From Eubacterium sp. OM08-24 (GTDB taxonomy: Bacteria > Bacillota > Clostridia > Oscillospirales > Acutalibacteraceae), in contig NZ_QSTA01000002.1 of NCBI RefSeq assembly GCF_003438075.1, positions 124,001 to 188,000 on the forward strand: a stretch of DNA of 64,000 nucleotides, given 5' to 3'. The notes under the pieces were generated by a model. The model worked only from the letters and a program-made list of their open reading frames with translations. It had not been told where the DNA came from and made no database searches. Below are positions 36,530 through 44,979 of this stretch, one piece after another (the stretch's first letter is position 1; the number at the start of each line of letters is the position of its first letter). Made by a program: the position numbers and the translations under genes.

Positions 36530-37348
36530 ATGGCTATTATCAAAAACTCGGCAACGCTGACCTACAATAATGCTCAGACTGTAAACTCAAACGAAGTAGA
36601 TACCGAAGTTCGGGAATCGCAGTCCGTTGCCATTGCAAAAGACGCTTTGCTGACAAATTATGTTCCGGGCGAGCCGGTCGGTTATGTTATGACTGTAACA
36701 AATACAGGAACAGGCAATCTTACCGGTATTACAGTATCGGATAATCTCGGCAGCGACACAGCCGCTAAACTGCTTGACTATATTGACGGTACGGCTGTTG
36801 CACGATTGTGGGCAACGGCAATTACACCGACAGTTACAAGAACAGATAATTCTCTCAGTATTTCAGGCTTTGGCGCACTTGCGGCAGGGCAGTCGCTTAC
36901 AATAGCGCTGTCACTTCTTCCTTCTGCCGCACAGTCAGGCGAAATCACAAACACAGCTACGGTAACGGCAACTACTCCTCTTGCTACAACGGTTACCGCA
37001 ACCGACACCGCAACAATAGCACCTGCACAGCAAGAACTTGTAACTCTGCTCAAAGCCGCTCCGTCAAGCGTTGCATCGGGAGGTATTCTTCCTTACACTC
37101 TCATTGCGCAGAATGAGGGTACGGTTGCCGCCGAAGGCATTATATTTACCGACACACTTCCTGTCGGCTACAAAGTAACGGGCATTGAGCTTACGGTAAA
37201 CGGTCAGCCTACTGTTATATACAATGCTGATCAGTGGACGCAGGCCGAGAATGTTCTAAAATTCCCGACAGGCAATGCCGAACCGGTTACAATTCCGGCA
37301 GGCTCATTTGCAACAGCGATTATTACGGGTACAGCACCGACAATTTAA
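36530..37348 (+). CDS. DUF11-type repeat protein without a signal peptide
   Basis: This protein of about 272 residues begins MAIIKNSATLTYNNAQTVNS. It has two DUF11-like immunoglobulin-fold repeats (GEPVGYVMTVTNTGTGNLTGITVSDNL and GGILPYTLIAQNEGTVAAEGIIFTDTLP), rich in Thr and Ala and with no cysteine. No signal peptide, anchor or enzyme motif is seen. A start at 36530 is preferred because the family usually begins MAIIxNxATLTYN and a GGCGG-containing site lies upstream. A longer frame begins at 36455 (TTG). Its function is unknown; related proteins are surface or filament-like, but export would need a non-classical route. Confidence 0.65.
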   Translation: MAIIKNSATLTYNNAQTVNSNEVDTEVRESQSVAIAKDALLTNYVPGEPVGYVMTVTNTGTGNLTGITVSDNLGSDTAAKLLDYIDGTAVARLWATAITPTVTRTDNSLSISGFGALAAGQSLTIALSLLPSAAQSGEITNTATVTATTPLATTVTATDTATIAPAQQELVTLLKAAPSSVASGGILPYTLIAQNEGTVAAEGIIFTDTLPVGYKVTGIELTVNGQPTVIYNADQWTQAENVLKFPTGNAEPVTIPAGSFATAIITGTAPTI

Positions 37349-37365
37349 AACAAAGAATATAAAAA

Positions 37366-37398
37366 CAGTGGTGACATTCACAAAATGTCACCACATTA
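37366..37398. terminator. Bidirectional terminator between convergent genes
   Basis: GTGGTGACATT / AATGTCACCAC (37368-37394) ends the DUF11 gene on the plus strand. On the minus strand it is followed by TGTTTTTA, so it also ends the CPBP gene. Confidence 0.75.
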
Positions 37399-37400
37399 CT

Positions 37401-38417
37401 TTATCCGCCATACAAAGCGTTTACAACTGTTTCAAAAACAAGAATTACATAGGTAATAATAGTTACGGGTGCTGAAAAATACACACCGAGTTTTTTGCCG
37501 ATAGAAATATTATATCTTCCCTTATATAAAGGAAAGCGGCCACGATGCTTTACAAGCTCAATAATCGAAAGGACTATTGCCGCAATAACTATGCCAAACA
37601 CCAAAAGCCCGCTTAAACCTAAAACCGAAATCTGAGCAATGCGGCTTGATATATATTCGGGATTTGCGCCGATAATCTCATCGGTATCAATGCCGTTTGA
37701 GCAAAGCTGTTGAACCGCTGCTATGGAATTAATGACAAAGTGGACTATCATAGACGGAATTACCGAGCGTGTTTTTGCGTAAAGAGCGCAGGCAATAATG
37801 CCCATACCTGTTGCGTAAATGGTTTGAACGCAGTTTGTGTGCCATAAACCGAACGCAACGCCCGAAACAATGATTGCGAACCACTGCCCCATCGGCTCGT
37901 TGTTTCTGTAAATACTGCCCCTAAACAAAAGCTCCTCAAAGAGCGGAGCAAACAGAGGCAAGGCAACCACTGTTGTTATTATGCCAAAAGGCGAATCACC
38001 GAATGAAATATCGGTGGTATTAAGATTTATGCCGACCGACTCAAGTAATGAGCTTATAATTGACGATGAAAACGCAAGCGCATATGTTAAGCCGATTGCT
38101 ATTATTACATATTTAATAATCCAACCGACAGGCTTTGCCGGTTTTACAAAGCAGGTTTTCAGCGAAAGACCTACCCTTTTGCCACGCAGTTCCGAAAAAA
38201 TCAGAAGAATAAGCGGCATTATCACAAGGTAAATCAAGCAGTAGCTGATAAACATTTTAAAACCGTAATCGTTGCCGATGTCAGCGCCTTTAAGCAGGTC
38301 AAATATAAAATACACAAAATACGAGCACATCTGCGATAAAATCACAAAGCATAAAAGCGGCAGTGAGCTGTAATTTGAGAGTGTGCGTATTTCTCGGTTG
38401 ATTAGTTTTTTATCCAT
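37401..38417 (-). CDS. CPBP family intramembrane metalloprotease
   Basis: This 338-residue polytopic membrane protein of the Abi/CPBP (Rce1-like) family shows the three conserved motifs: FEELLFRGSIYRN (EExxxR), AFGLWHTN (FxxxH-like) and HFVINS (HxxxN). Family members are glutamate-dependent membrane proteases involved in prenyl-protein processing, bacteriocin immunity or unknown roles. ATG 38417 follows GAAAGGATAATC; a longer upstream frame has no ribosome site. No bacteriocin gene is adjacent, so the substrate is unknown. Confidence 0.85.
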   Translation of the reverse strand: MDKKLINREIRTLSNYSSLPLLCFVILSQMCSYFVYFIFDLLKGADIGNDYGFKMFISYCLIYLVIMPLILLIFSELRGKRVGLSLKTCFVKPAKPVGWIIKYVIIAIGLTYALAFSSSIISSLLESVGINLNTTDISFGDSPFGIITTVVALPLFAPLFEELLFRGSIYRNNEPMGQWFAIIVSGVAFGLWHTNCVQTIYATGMGIIACALYAKTRSVIPSMIVHFVINSIAAVQQLCSNGIDTDEIIGANPEYISSRIAQISVLGLSGLLVFGIVIAAIVLSIIELVKHRGRFPLYKGRYNISIGKKLGVYFSAPVTIITYVILVFETVVNALYGG

Positions 38418-38514
38418 TTGATTATCCTTTCTGATGAATTTTTGGGAACACCTAAAGTTTAAATTTTTAAAGCTAAGTTTTATGCTTTGACACAATTTTA
38501 CCCATTCCATTCTA

Positions 38515-38548
38515 AACAAGCCTCCCTCATAAGAGGAAGGCTTGTTGC
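38515..38548 (-). terminator. Terminator of the nadB-nadC-thiT operon
   Basis: On the minus strand ACAAGCCTTCCTC / GAGGGAGGCTTGT forms the stem, followed by TTAGAATGG. The U-tract is short. The gap from here to 38418 contains no gene. Confidence 0.65.
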
Positions 38549-38555
38549 TTAAAAC

Positions 38556-39143
38556 TTATTTCTCAGCTCGTCTGATTGGACCGAGCTTTTCACTTCCGAA
38601 ATCAATTAAAAGTCCGAGTATAATTGCGCCTGCAATCAATATGCCAAATTTGGGGAGCATATACAAACCGTTGTATATAAGCGAATACAGCCAAACAGGC
38701 ATACCGTCCGCAAAACCTGCCCACACGGTAATACCGCTTAAGAAATGGCACAAAAATCTCAACACGCTTGCAAGCAATGCGCCCAAAGCAAGTCCGACTG
38801 CCTGATTTTTAATACCTCTGAAAACTCCGCCCAGACCGATTACGCCAAAGGCAATAAGGTAGTCGAAAAAGAGAATCATAAGAGTTGCCTGCCAAGAAGT
38901 TGCATACGCAAAGTTTGACATACCGAAAAGCATCTGAATAAGTCCGTAGACAACACCTGTCAGACAACCTGCCAACGGCTTGTAACGATAACCGATAATC
39001 AAAATCGGCAGCATACTGCAAATCGTAATACTTCCGCCGTACGGAAACTCGATTTTTATCAGGCTCAATACAGTTGCAAGCGCAACCATAACCGCACATT
39101 CGCAGAGCATAATCACATTTTTATTTATTCCTGTTTTCTTCAT
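38556..39143 (-). CDS. ECF transporter S component, ThiT/YuaJ-like
   Basis: This 195-residue membrane protein has six predicted helices. It matches the substrate-binding (S) component ThiT of energy-coupling-factor importers: PYGGSITICSMLPILIIGYRYK, DYLIAFGVIGLGGVFRG, and RFLCHFLSGITVWAGFADGMPVWLYSLIYNG, where the Trp and Tyr line the thiamine pocket in the known family. It would work with a shared EcfA/EcfT module that is not in the window. It follows nadC by 34 bases, so it may be co-transcribed with NAD synthesis genes. I saw no TPP riboswitch. Niacin specificity (NiaX-like) remains an alternative because of the neighbours. Confidence 0.75.
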   Translation of the reverse strand: MKKTGINKNVIMLCECAVMVALATVLSLIKIEFPYGGSITICSMLPILIIGYRYKPLAGCLTGVVYGLIQMLFGMSNFAYATSWQATLMILFFDYLIAFGVIGLGGVFRGIKNQAVGLALGALLASVLRFLCHFLSGITVWAGFADGMPVWLYSLIYNGLYMLPKFGILIAGAIILGLLIDFGSEKLGPIRRAEK

Positions 39144-39177
39144 TCTACTCTACTTTTCTTTATTATGTGTATAAAAA

Positions 39178-40020
39178 TTATTTTGCGATTTTAAGCGAAA
39201 TATCAAACGCTTTTACCGAGTGAGTAAGCGCACCCATTGAAATAATGTCAACGCCTGTTTCGGCAATTTCTCTTAAAGTTTCGTCTGTAATACCGCCGCT
39301 TGCCTCAAGCAATGCCTTGCCATTTGTAATCTCAACTGCCTCTTTCATAAGGGCAGGGCTCATATTGTCGAGCATAATAACATCAACATCAGCATCAAGT
39401 GCCTGTCTTAACTCATCAAGGTTTCTTACCTCAAGCTCAATCTTTGTCATATGACCGAGCTTTGTCTTGAGCTTGGCTACGGCATTTGCAATTCCGCCGC
39501 CTGCGTCAATGTGGTTGTCCTTGAGCATAGCCGCATCTGAAAGGTTGTATCTGTGGTTTCTTCCGCCGCCTACTGTTACCGCATACTTCTGCAATGCACG
39601 AAGTCCGGGGAGAGTTTTTCTTGTATCGGCAATAGATGCGTTTGTGCCCTTTACAATTTCAACGGCATTGTGAGTTGCGGTAGCAATACCGCTCATATGC
39701 TGAATAAGATTAAGCGCTGTACGCTCGCCTTTTAAGATTGTACGGGTTTTGCCGTGAATTTCCGCAATAATATCGCCCTTCTTGAGCACATCGCCGTCTT
39801 TTTTATAAACCCTAGCCTCAAAACCTGTCGGCTGTAAAATTTCAAAAACACGAAGTGCAATCTCAATACCGCAGAGTACGCCGTCGCTCTTTGCAAGGAA
39901 TTTTGCGGTATCTTCCTGTTCCTCGTCAATGAGATAGTCGGTTGTGGTATCAAGGTAGTTAATATCCTCAAGCAAAGCTGTCTTTATAATGTTATCTGCA
40001 TAAATACTGTTGATTAGCAT
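39178..40020 (-). CDS. nadC: Nicotinate-nucleotide pyrophosphorylase (carboxylating)
   Basis: This 280-residue quinolinate phosphoribosyltransferase makes nicotinate mononucleotide from quinolinate and PRPP. It has ALLEDINYLDTTTDYL, KGERTALNLIQHMSGIAT, ADTRKTLPGLRALQKYAVTVGGGRNHRYNLSD and VIMLDNMSP, with EASGGIT at the phosphate site. It overlaps the nadB stop by one base, giving coupled translation. Confidence 0.95.
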   Translation of the reverse strand: MLINSIYADNIIKTALLEDINYLDTTTDYLIDEEQEDTAKFLAKSDGVLCGIEIALRVFEILQPTGFEARVYKKDGDVLKKGDIIAEIHGKTRTILKGERTALNLIQHMSGIATATHNAVEIVKGTNASIADTRKTLPGLRALQKYAVTVGGGRNHRYNLSDAAMLKDNHIDAGGGIANAVAKLKTKLGHMTKIELEVRNLDELRQALDADVDVIMLDNMSPALMKEAVEITNGKALLEASGGITDETLREIAETGVDIISMGALTHSVKAFDISLKIAK

Positions 40021-41483
40021 TATTTAATGCCCTCCTTAAATTCTTCAAGAATAATACTTGCAACGATTGCAATACTTCTTGCCTCTACATAGTCAGATGT
40101 AACAGCAAAATCGTCCGATACAAGTTCGGAAAGAATCTGCTCAACCTTGTTGTAGCTTTCCTCTGCCTTTTCAGGCTTAGGAAGTACAAAATATGTATCC
40201 TGCAAAATCTCTCTTATCTGCGAACGGTAGCCATGCGGCAGTGCCTTGCCATCAATCGACTTTTTAAGCGGCTGTCTGCCGAGCGGCTTGCGCTCTTTTC
40301 TTAATCTTTCTGTAATTACATTTGCGGCTGTTCTTGAGAATACAAGTGCCTCAAGCAATGAGTTGCTTGCAAGACGGTTAGCGCCGTGCACACCTGTATG
40401 TGAACATTCGCCTGCCGCAAAAAGTCCCTCAATAGAGGTTTCTGAGTTTGTATCAACATCAATGCCGCCCATAAGGTAGTGCTGACAAGGGAATACGGGA
40501 ATTTTATCTACCGTAATGTCTACTCCCTCTTCAAGGCAGCGCTCGTAAATCATAGGAAATCTGTTTTTAATAAATTCGGCAGGCTTGTGTGTAATATCAA
40601 GATAGAACTTTTCGCTGTGAGTTTTTATTGACTCTCTTATAACCGCATTAGACACAACATCTCTCGGAGCAAGCTCGCCTCTGCTGTCATAATCCGAGGC
40701 AAATCGTCTACCCTCGCAGTTAAGGAGAACAGCTCCCTCGCCACGAACAGCCTCACTTATCAAAAATCTTTCTCTGTCCTTTTCAGCCGCAAAAGCAGTC
40801 GGGTGGAACTGAACTCTTGAAAGGTGCTTGATTTTTGCGCCCATCATATATGCGAAAGCAATGCCGTCACCTGTGGCAATAGCCGAGTTTGTGGTGTATT
40901 TATAAACTCTGCCTATACCGCCTGTTGCAAGCAGACAGAAGTTACAGCCGTAGGTCTTGCTTTCGCCGTCCTTAACAACACTTACATAAAAGCCGTTAAG
41001 CACCTTGTCAATCGCATACACAAGGCAGTTGTCGAGAATTGTAATATTTTTGCGTGTCTTAACTACCTCAATAAGTGCGTCAACAATAGCCTTACCCGTT
41101 GAATCCTTATGATGCACAATTCTGTGTCTGCTGTGACCTGCCTCAAGAGTTTTGCACATTGTGCCGTCCTCGTTAAGGTCAAAGTCAACGCCAAGCTCCT
41201 TGATGTTCAGTACATCCGACGGGCCCTCCGTAACAAGTTTTTCTACCGCATCAAGAGTATTCTTGTATTTACCTGCAATAAGTGTATCGGTAATATGCAG
41301 CTTGTAACTGTCGTGAACAGTATCAAGCACTGCTGCCACACCACCCTGTGCCAAAGAGGAGTTGGAAAGCGTAAGTTCCTTTTTTGAAACGAGCAAAGCG
41401 TTAATATCCTCCGGCAGATTGAGTGCCGCATAAAGTCCGGCAGCACCTGTACCGACAATTATTACATCATATTTTTTATCCAT
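40020..41483 (-). CDS. nadB: L-aspartate oxidase
   Basis: This 487-residue FAD flavoprotein oxidises L-aspartate to iminoaspartate, the first step of NAD synthesis. It has the dinucleotide-binding DVIIVGTGAAGLYAAL, SSLAQGGVAAVL, the active region VQFHPTAFAAEKDRERFLISEAVRGEGA, HYLMGGIDVDTN and GECSHTGVHGANRLASNSLLEALVF. The length is slightly shorter than E. coli NadB. The quinolinate synthase gene nadA, normally adjacent, is not in this window. The promoter at 41562-41590 is clear. Confidence 0.94.
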   Translation of the reverse strand: MDKKYDVIIVGTGAAGLYAALNLPEDINALLVSKKELTLSNSSLAQGGVAAVLDTVHDSYKLHITDTLIAGKYKNTLDAVEKLVTEGPSDVLNIKELGVDFDLNEDGTMCKTLEAGHSRHRIVHHKDSTGKAIVDALIEVVKTRKNITILDNCLVYAIDKVLNGFYVSVVKDGESKTYGCNFCLLATGGIGRVYKYTTNSAIATGDGIAFAYMMGAKIKHLSRVQFHPTAFAAEKDRERFLISEAVRGEGAVLLNCEGRRFASDYDSRGELAPRDVVSNAVIRESIKTHSEKFYLDITHKPAEFIKNRFPMIYERCLEEGVDITVDKIPVFPCQHYLMGGIDVDTNSETSIEGLFAAGECSHTGVHGANRLASNSLLEALVFSRTAANVITERLRKERKPLGRQPLKKSIDGKALPHGYRSQIREILQDTYFVLPKPEKAEESYNKVEQILSELVSDDFAVTSDYVEARSIAIVASIILEEFKEGIK

Positions 41484-41540
41484 TTGTAAAACCCCGATTA
41501 TATAAATTTAATTTGCAAATAATTAATAGTAAAAATGTTG

Positions 41541-41590
41541 TTTACAAATTTATACCAATATATTATACTACTTATTAAAGGAATAGTAAA
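41541..41590. promoter_or_regulatory. Overlapping divergent promoters of nadB (minus) and hflX (plus)
   Basis: Plus strand: TTTACA at 41541-41546, 17 bp, TATACT at 41564-41569. Minus strand: TTTACT (41590-41585), 17 bp, TATAAT (41567-41562). The two -10 boxes overlap by four bases, so one polymerase would exclude the other. TGTTTACA (about 41539-41546) and TGTAAACA (about 41596-41603) form an inverted pair flanking the region and could be regulator sites. Confidence 0.6.
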
Positions 41591-41637
41591 TAAAATGTAA
41601 ACAAAATCTTTTATTTTCTGATAAAAACGGTGAAATT

Positions 41638-42888
41638 ATGGAAATGATAAGTAACGAAGAAAAAATTACGCAGGCTGTACTTGTCAGCGTTGACACAGGC
41701 GACTATGACGCAGAGGCATCTCTTGCCGAGCTAAAGGAGCTTGTAAAAAGTGCGGGTGTAGAACCTGTATTTACAGTCACACAAAATTTAAAGCGCCCCG
41801 AAACAGGCACTTATGTGGGCACAGGCAAATTGCAGGAAATTGCGGATATTTGCAAACAGCAGGAAATCGACTTGCTCGTGTTTGACTGCGAGCTTTCCCC
41901 TACTCAAATACGAAATATAGAGGCAGAAACCGACACACGAACCATTGACCGCACAATGCTTATTCTCGATATATTTGCTTTGCGTGCAAGGTCAAAAGAG
42001 GGCAAGCTGCAGGTAGAGCTTGCTCAGCTTAAATACCTTATGCCCCGACTTACAGGTAAGGGCGTGGCAATGTCACGACTTGGCGGCGGCATAGGCACAA
42101 GAGGCCCGGGCGAAACAAAACTTGAAACCGACCGCCGACACATCAGCAGGCGAATGGAAACCCTCAAGGCAGAGCTTGCCGAGGTGGAACAGCACCGCTC
42201 AATGCTGAGAAAGCGCCGAGAGAAAGACGGAGTTATCACCTGCGCTATTGTAGGCTACACAAACGCAGGAAAATCCACCCTTATGAATTATCTTACCGAT
42301 GCGGGGGTGCTTGCTCAGGACAAACTTTTTGCAACTCTTGACCCTACATCAAGAGCTCTCAAGCTACCAAGCGGCGTTACGGTTATGATGATTGACACGG
42401 TAGGACTTGTACGCAGACTTCCGCACCACCTTGTTGAGGCTTTCCGCTCAACTCTTGAAGAGGCGGCTCTGTCAGACATTATTTTGAATGTATGCGATGC
42501 CTCGAGCGATGAGGCAAGAGTGCATATGCAGGTTACAACCGACCTTTTAAATTCACTCGGCTGCGGCGACACACCGATTATCACCGTACTAAACAAGTGC
42601 GACCTTTTGGAAGAAGAGAGTTTTCCGCAGGAGATAGGCTCATATGTCAAGATAAGCGCCAAAAACGGCACAGGCATTGACGACCTTTTAAAAGCTGTTG
42701 ACGATAACCTGCCTGTAAGAGTAAAAAGAGTATCTTTGCTCATTCCTTTTGCAGACGCTGGCTTGGTTGCCGAAATCCGCAAAAATGCAACGCTTATCAG
42801 TGAGGACTATGTTGCCGAGGGCATTAAGGTTGAGGCAATCCTTGATGAAAAGCTGTATTCTAAAGCAGAAAAATATCTTATTGACTAA
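41638..42888 (+). CDS. hflX: GTPase HflX
   Basis: This 416-residue ribosome-associated GTPase splits or rescues stalled ribosomes. Its N-terminal HflX domain has GTYVGTGKLQEI and DCELSPTQIRNIE, followed by the glycine-rich LGGGIGTRGPGETKLETDRR linker. The G domain has the P-loop GYTNAGKSTLMNYL, DTVGLVRRLPHHLVEAFRSTLEEA and NKCDLL. The length is typical. The ribosome site (GGTGA) is weak. A second ATG two codons later (MISNEE) is also possible. Confidence 0.92.
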   Translation: MEMISNEEKITQAVLVSVDTGDYDAEASLAELKELVKSAGVEPVFTVTQNLKRPETGTYVGTGKLQEIADICKQQEIDLLVFDCELSPTQIRNIEAETDTRTIDRTMLILDIFALRARSKEGKLQVELAQLKYLMPRLTGKGVAMSRLGGGIGTRGPGETKLETDRRHISRRMETLKAELAEVEQHRSMLRKRREKDGVITCAIVGYTNAGKSTLMNYLTDAGVLAQDKLFATLDPTSRALKLPSGVTVMMIDTVGLVRRLPHHLVEAFRSTLEEAALSDIILNVCDASSDEARVHMQVTTDLLNSLGCGDTPIITVLNKCDLLEEESFPQEIGSYVKISAKNGTGIDDLLKAVDDNLPVRVKRVSLLIPFADAGLVAEIRKNATLISEDYVAEGIKVEAILDEKLYSKAEKYLID

Positions 42889-42972
42889 ATTTATTGAAAA
42901 AACAAATGTCGTTTGCTATAATATGTTTATAAGCATATCAGCAAGCGGCATATAACATTTATAGGAGAAATT

Positions 42973-43551
42973 ATGTCTTTTTTTGAAACAATCACTCCGT
43001 GGGACGCATCGGTTTTGCAGTCAATACAAGGCATAAAATGTGATTTTCTTGATACATTTATGGCTGTAATGAGCTTTCTCGGTGAAAAAGGTCTTATCTG
43101 GATTATACTCGGACTTACGCTCTGCCTTTTCAAAAAGACAAGGGCAACGGGAGTTATAATGCTTTGCGCAATGATTTTGGGATTGCTGCTCGGTGAGTTC
43201 GGCATAAAAAATATTATCTGCCGCCCCCGTCCGTTTGTAACCTACGACTTTACCGTAAACGGAATTACGCCGACAGGATTCAGCTTTCCGTCGGGACACA
43301 CAACCTCGTCGTTTGCCGCTGCAACGGTAATTATCATACGCAAAGAAAAGTTCGCCGTTTTTACGGCTGTACTTGCTTTTCTCATTGCGTTTTCAAGGCT
43401 TTACAACTGTGTACACTATCCTACAGATGTAATCTGTGGTGTTGTACTCGGTATTGCGCTTGCAATAATAACTTGTCTTATATTTAAAAATTTCGGCTGG
43501 GATAACCGTCTTAACAAAAAGATTATTCGTAAAAAAGGTGATGTAAAATGA
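42973..43551 (+). CDS. PAP2 family membrane phosphatase
   Basis: This 192-residue membrane protein has the three-part lipid phosphatase signature: KNIICRPRP (KxxxxxxRP), FPSGHTTSSFAAA (PSGH) and SRLYNCVHYPTDVICG (SRxxxxxHxxxD). It probably dephosphorylates undecaprenyl pyrophosphate or another lipid phosphate at the outer face of the membrane. It starts at ATG 42973 after ATAGGAG. Its stop codon overlaps the next gene by ATGA. Confidence 0.9.
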   Translation: MSFFETITPWDASVLQSIQGIKCDFLDTFMAVMSFLGEKGLIWIILGLTLCLFKKTRATGVIMLCAMILGLLLGEFGIKNIICRPRPFVTYDFTVNGITPTGFSFPSGHTTSSFAAATVIIIRKEKFAVFTAVLAFLIAFSRLYNCVHYPTDVICGVVLGIALAIITCLIFKNFGWDNRLNKKIIRKKGDVK

Positions 43552-43766
43552 CCGAACACAGATATTTAGGCAAAACCTCAAAGGACTACTTTGTAATAAG
43601 GGGAATTAATGTATTTAACGAAAGATGGTGCGGTACAGGCAAATGCGTTACCGTTACCTCGCCGCTTGACAAAAAGAGTTATGTTTTCTCGGAATACACA
43701 AGTGACGGAGTAAAGTTTATTGCAGGTAAGGACTCGTATGGATATTGGCTGTTTTTTGCAGCATAA
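43548..43766 (+). CDS. Small uncharacterised protein
   Basis: This 72-residue protein (MTEHRYLGKTSKDYFVIRGI..., ending YGYWLFFAA) has two cysteines and many aromatic residues, and no recognisable domain. It overlaps the PAP2 gene by four bases (ATGA), which supports it being translated. It lies 32 bases ahead of the hexapeptide-repeat gene. No function can be offered. Confidence 0.6.
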   Translation: MTEHRYLGKTSKDYFVIRGINVFNERWCGTGKCVTVTSPLDKKSYVFSEYTSDGVKFIAGKDSYGYWLFFAA

Positions 43767-43798
43767 TTTGATTTTAAACCGAAAGGAAATAATACATA

Positions 43799-44467
43799 AT
43801 GAATGAAAAAATGCTCATAAAAAATCTTTATGACCTCGACAAAACAATTGCAAAACCACTTCTTGAAACGCTCGACTATCCTTGGGAGGCACTTCCTAAA
43901 ATCAAAGATTTTATAATCGAGCTCGGCAAAACTCTTGACCCTGAAATCTACGAACAGCGTGGAGAAAATGTATGGGTTGCAAAGAGCGCAACTATTTACC
44001 CATCTGCTCACCTCGGCGGCCCACTCATCATTTGTGAGGACGCAGAAGTAAGACACTGCGCATTTATCAGAGGCTGCGCAATCGTAGGCAAGGGTGCGGT
44101 AGTAGGCAACTCAACAGAGTTGAAAAACTCAATTCTCTTTGACGGAGTACAAGTACCGCATTACAACTACATCGGCGACAGTATTCTCGGCTACAAGTCG
44201 CACACAGGCGCAGGCACAATTACCTCTAACCTCAAGAGCGACAAGTCGCTTGTTACAGTTAATTGCGACAACGAAAAGGTAGAAACAGGCGTTAAAAAAT
44301 TCGGTGCAATGCTCGGCGACCATGTTGAGGTTGGCTGTAACAGCGTATTAAACCCCGGCTCGGTAGTCGGCAGAAACACAAATATTTATCCTCTTTCATT
44401 TGTAAGAGGTTATGTAGAGGCAAACAGCATTTACAAGCGCCTCGGCGAAATTGCAGATAAAATCTGA
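43799..44467 (+). CDS. Left-handed beta-helix (hexapeptide) transferase, GlmU-C-like
   Basis: This 222-residue protein has an N-terminal helical part of about 60 residues (containing LDYPWEALPKIKDFI) and then hexapeptide repeats (VWVAKSATIYPSAHLGGPLIICEDAEVRHCAFIRG...). It has the GlmU-like signature NYIGDSILGYKSHTGAGTITSNLK and VTVNCDN. It resembles the acetyltransferase half of GlmU and is often called a UDP-GlcNAc pyrophosphorylase in annotations. It lacks the uridylyltransferase domain, so that name is misleading. The acyl acceptor is unknown. Confidence 0.82.
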   Translation: MNEKMLIKNLYDLDKTIAKPLLETLDYPWEALPKIKDFIIELGKTLDPEIYEQRGENVWVAKSATIYPSAHLGGPLIICEDAEVRHCAFIRGCAIVGKGAVVGNSTELKNSILFDGVQVPHYNYIGDSILGYKSHTGAGTITSNLKSDKSLVTVNCDNEKVETGVKKFGAMLGDHVEVGCNSVLNPGSVVGRNTNIYPLSFVRGYVEANSIYKRLGEIADKI

Positions 44468-44483
44468 TAATAATTTGTTAATC

Positions 44484-44515
44484 TAAGCAGTCGCACAGTC
44501 GACTGCTTATTTTAT
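44484..44515 (+). terminator. Rho-independent terminator
   Basis: The stem AAGCAGTCG / CGACTGCTT (44485-44508) is followed by ATTTTATATTTTG, shortly after the beta-helix gene. Confidence 0.75.
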
Positions 44516-44524
44516 ATTTTGATT

Positions 44525-44578
44525 ACAACACAAAGTGGCTTTTGTGTTGTTCTGTTTACGGAAAATCTCCTTTATAAT
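44525..44578 (+). promoter_or_regulatory. Promoter with adjacent 10-bp-arm inverted repeat, candidate TetR operator
   Basis: ACAACACAAA and TTTGTGTTGT (44525-44534 and 44541-44550) form a perfect inverted repeat with 6-base centre. It touches a weak -35 (TTCTGT, 44550-44555), followed after 17 bp by TATAAT at 44573-44578. The operon it serves includes a TetR-type regulator, so autoregulation is a reasonable inference. Confidence 0.5.
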
Positions 44579-44606
44579 AAAATCATCAAATAAAGGAGGT
44601 TCAATT

Positions 44607-44960
44607 ATGAACACAGATAAAATTTATGCAGAACAGCTCGCAAACGAATATACACCAAAGGATACATCAAAGGTAGTAGCTCTTAAAAAGCTTGACGCAA
44701 AAGCAAAGCGCCCTGCCACAATTTTTACTTATACCTTGGGCATTATCTCGGCCTTGATTTTAGGCATAGGTATGTGCCTTACAATGGGACAGATTGGCGA
44801 CAGTTCAACCGTTTCATTTATAATCGGAATTATACTTGGTGTTATTGGAATAATCGGCATAAGCGTAAACTACCCGATTTACAAAAAAATGCTTGCCAAG
44901 GGCAAACAGAAATACGCTTTTGAAATCGTACAGCTTGCAAAGGAAATCAGCGATAAATAA
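44607..44960 (+). CDS. Small two-helix membrane protein
   Basis: This 117-residue protein has a charged N-terminal third, two adjacent membrane helices (FTYTLGIISALILGIGMCLTMG and VSFIIGIILGVIGIIGISVNY) and a basic C-terminal tail. It has a strong AAAGGAGG site 7 bases before ATG 44607; the longer frame upstream is rejected. I do not recognise a named family. It is the first gene of an apparent operon with a TetR regulator and a dehydrogenase, only 19 bases upstream of the regulator. Confidence 0.75.
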   Translation: MNTDKIYAEQLANEYTPKDTSKVVALKKLDAKAKRPATIFTYTLGIISALILGIGMCLTMGQIGDSSTVSFIIGIILGVIGIIGISVNYPIYKKMLAKGKQKYAFEIVQLAKEISDK

Positions 44961-44979
44961 ACAAAAAGAAGGTGCAGAT

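Noticed and set aside
38440..38512. Possible further repeat copy (AAAGTTTAAATTTTTAAAGCTAAG)
   Set aside because: Similarity to the family end block is too short, and neither terminus nor internal boxes are present.
39144..39177. TPP riboswitch ahead of the ThiT-like gene
   Set aside because: The gap is only 34 bases and contains no thi-box sequence.
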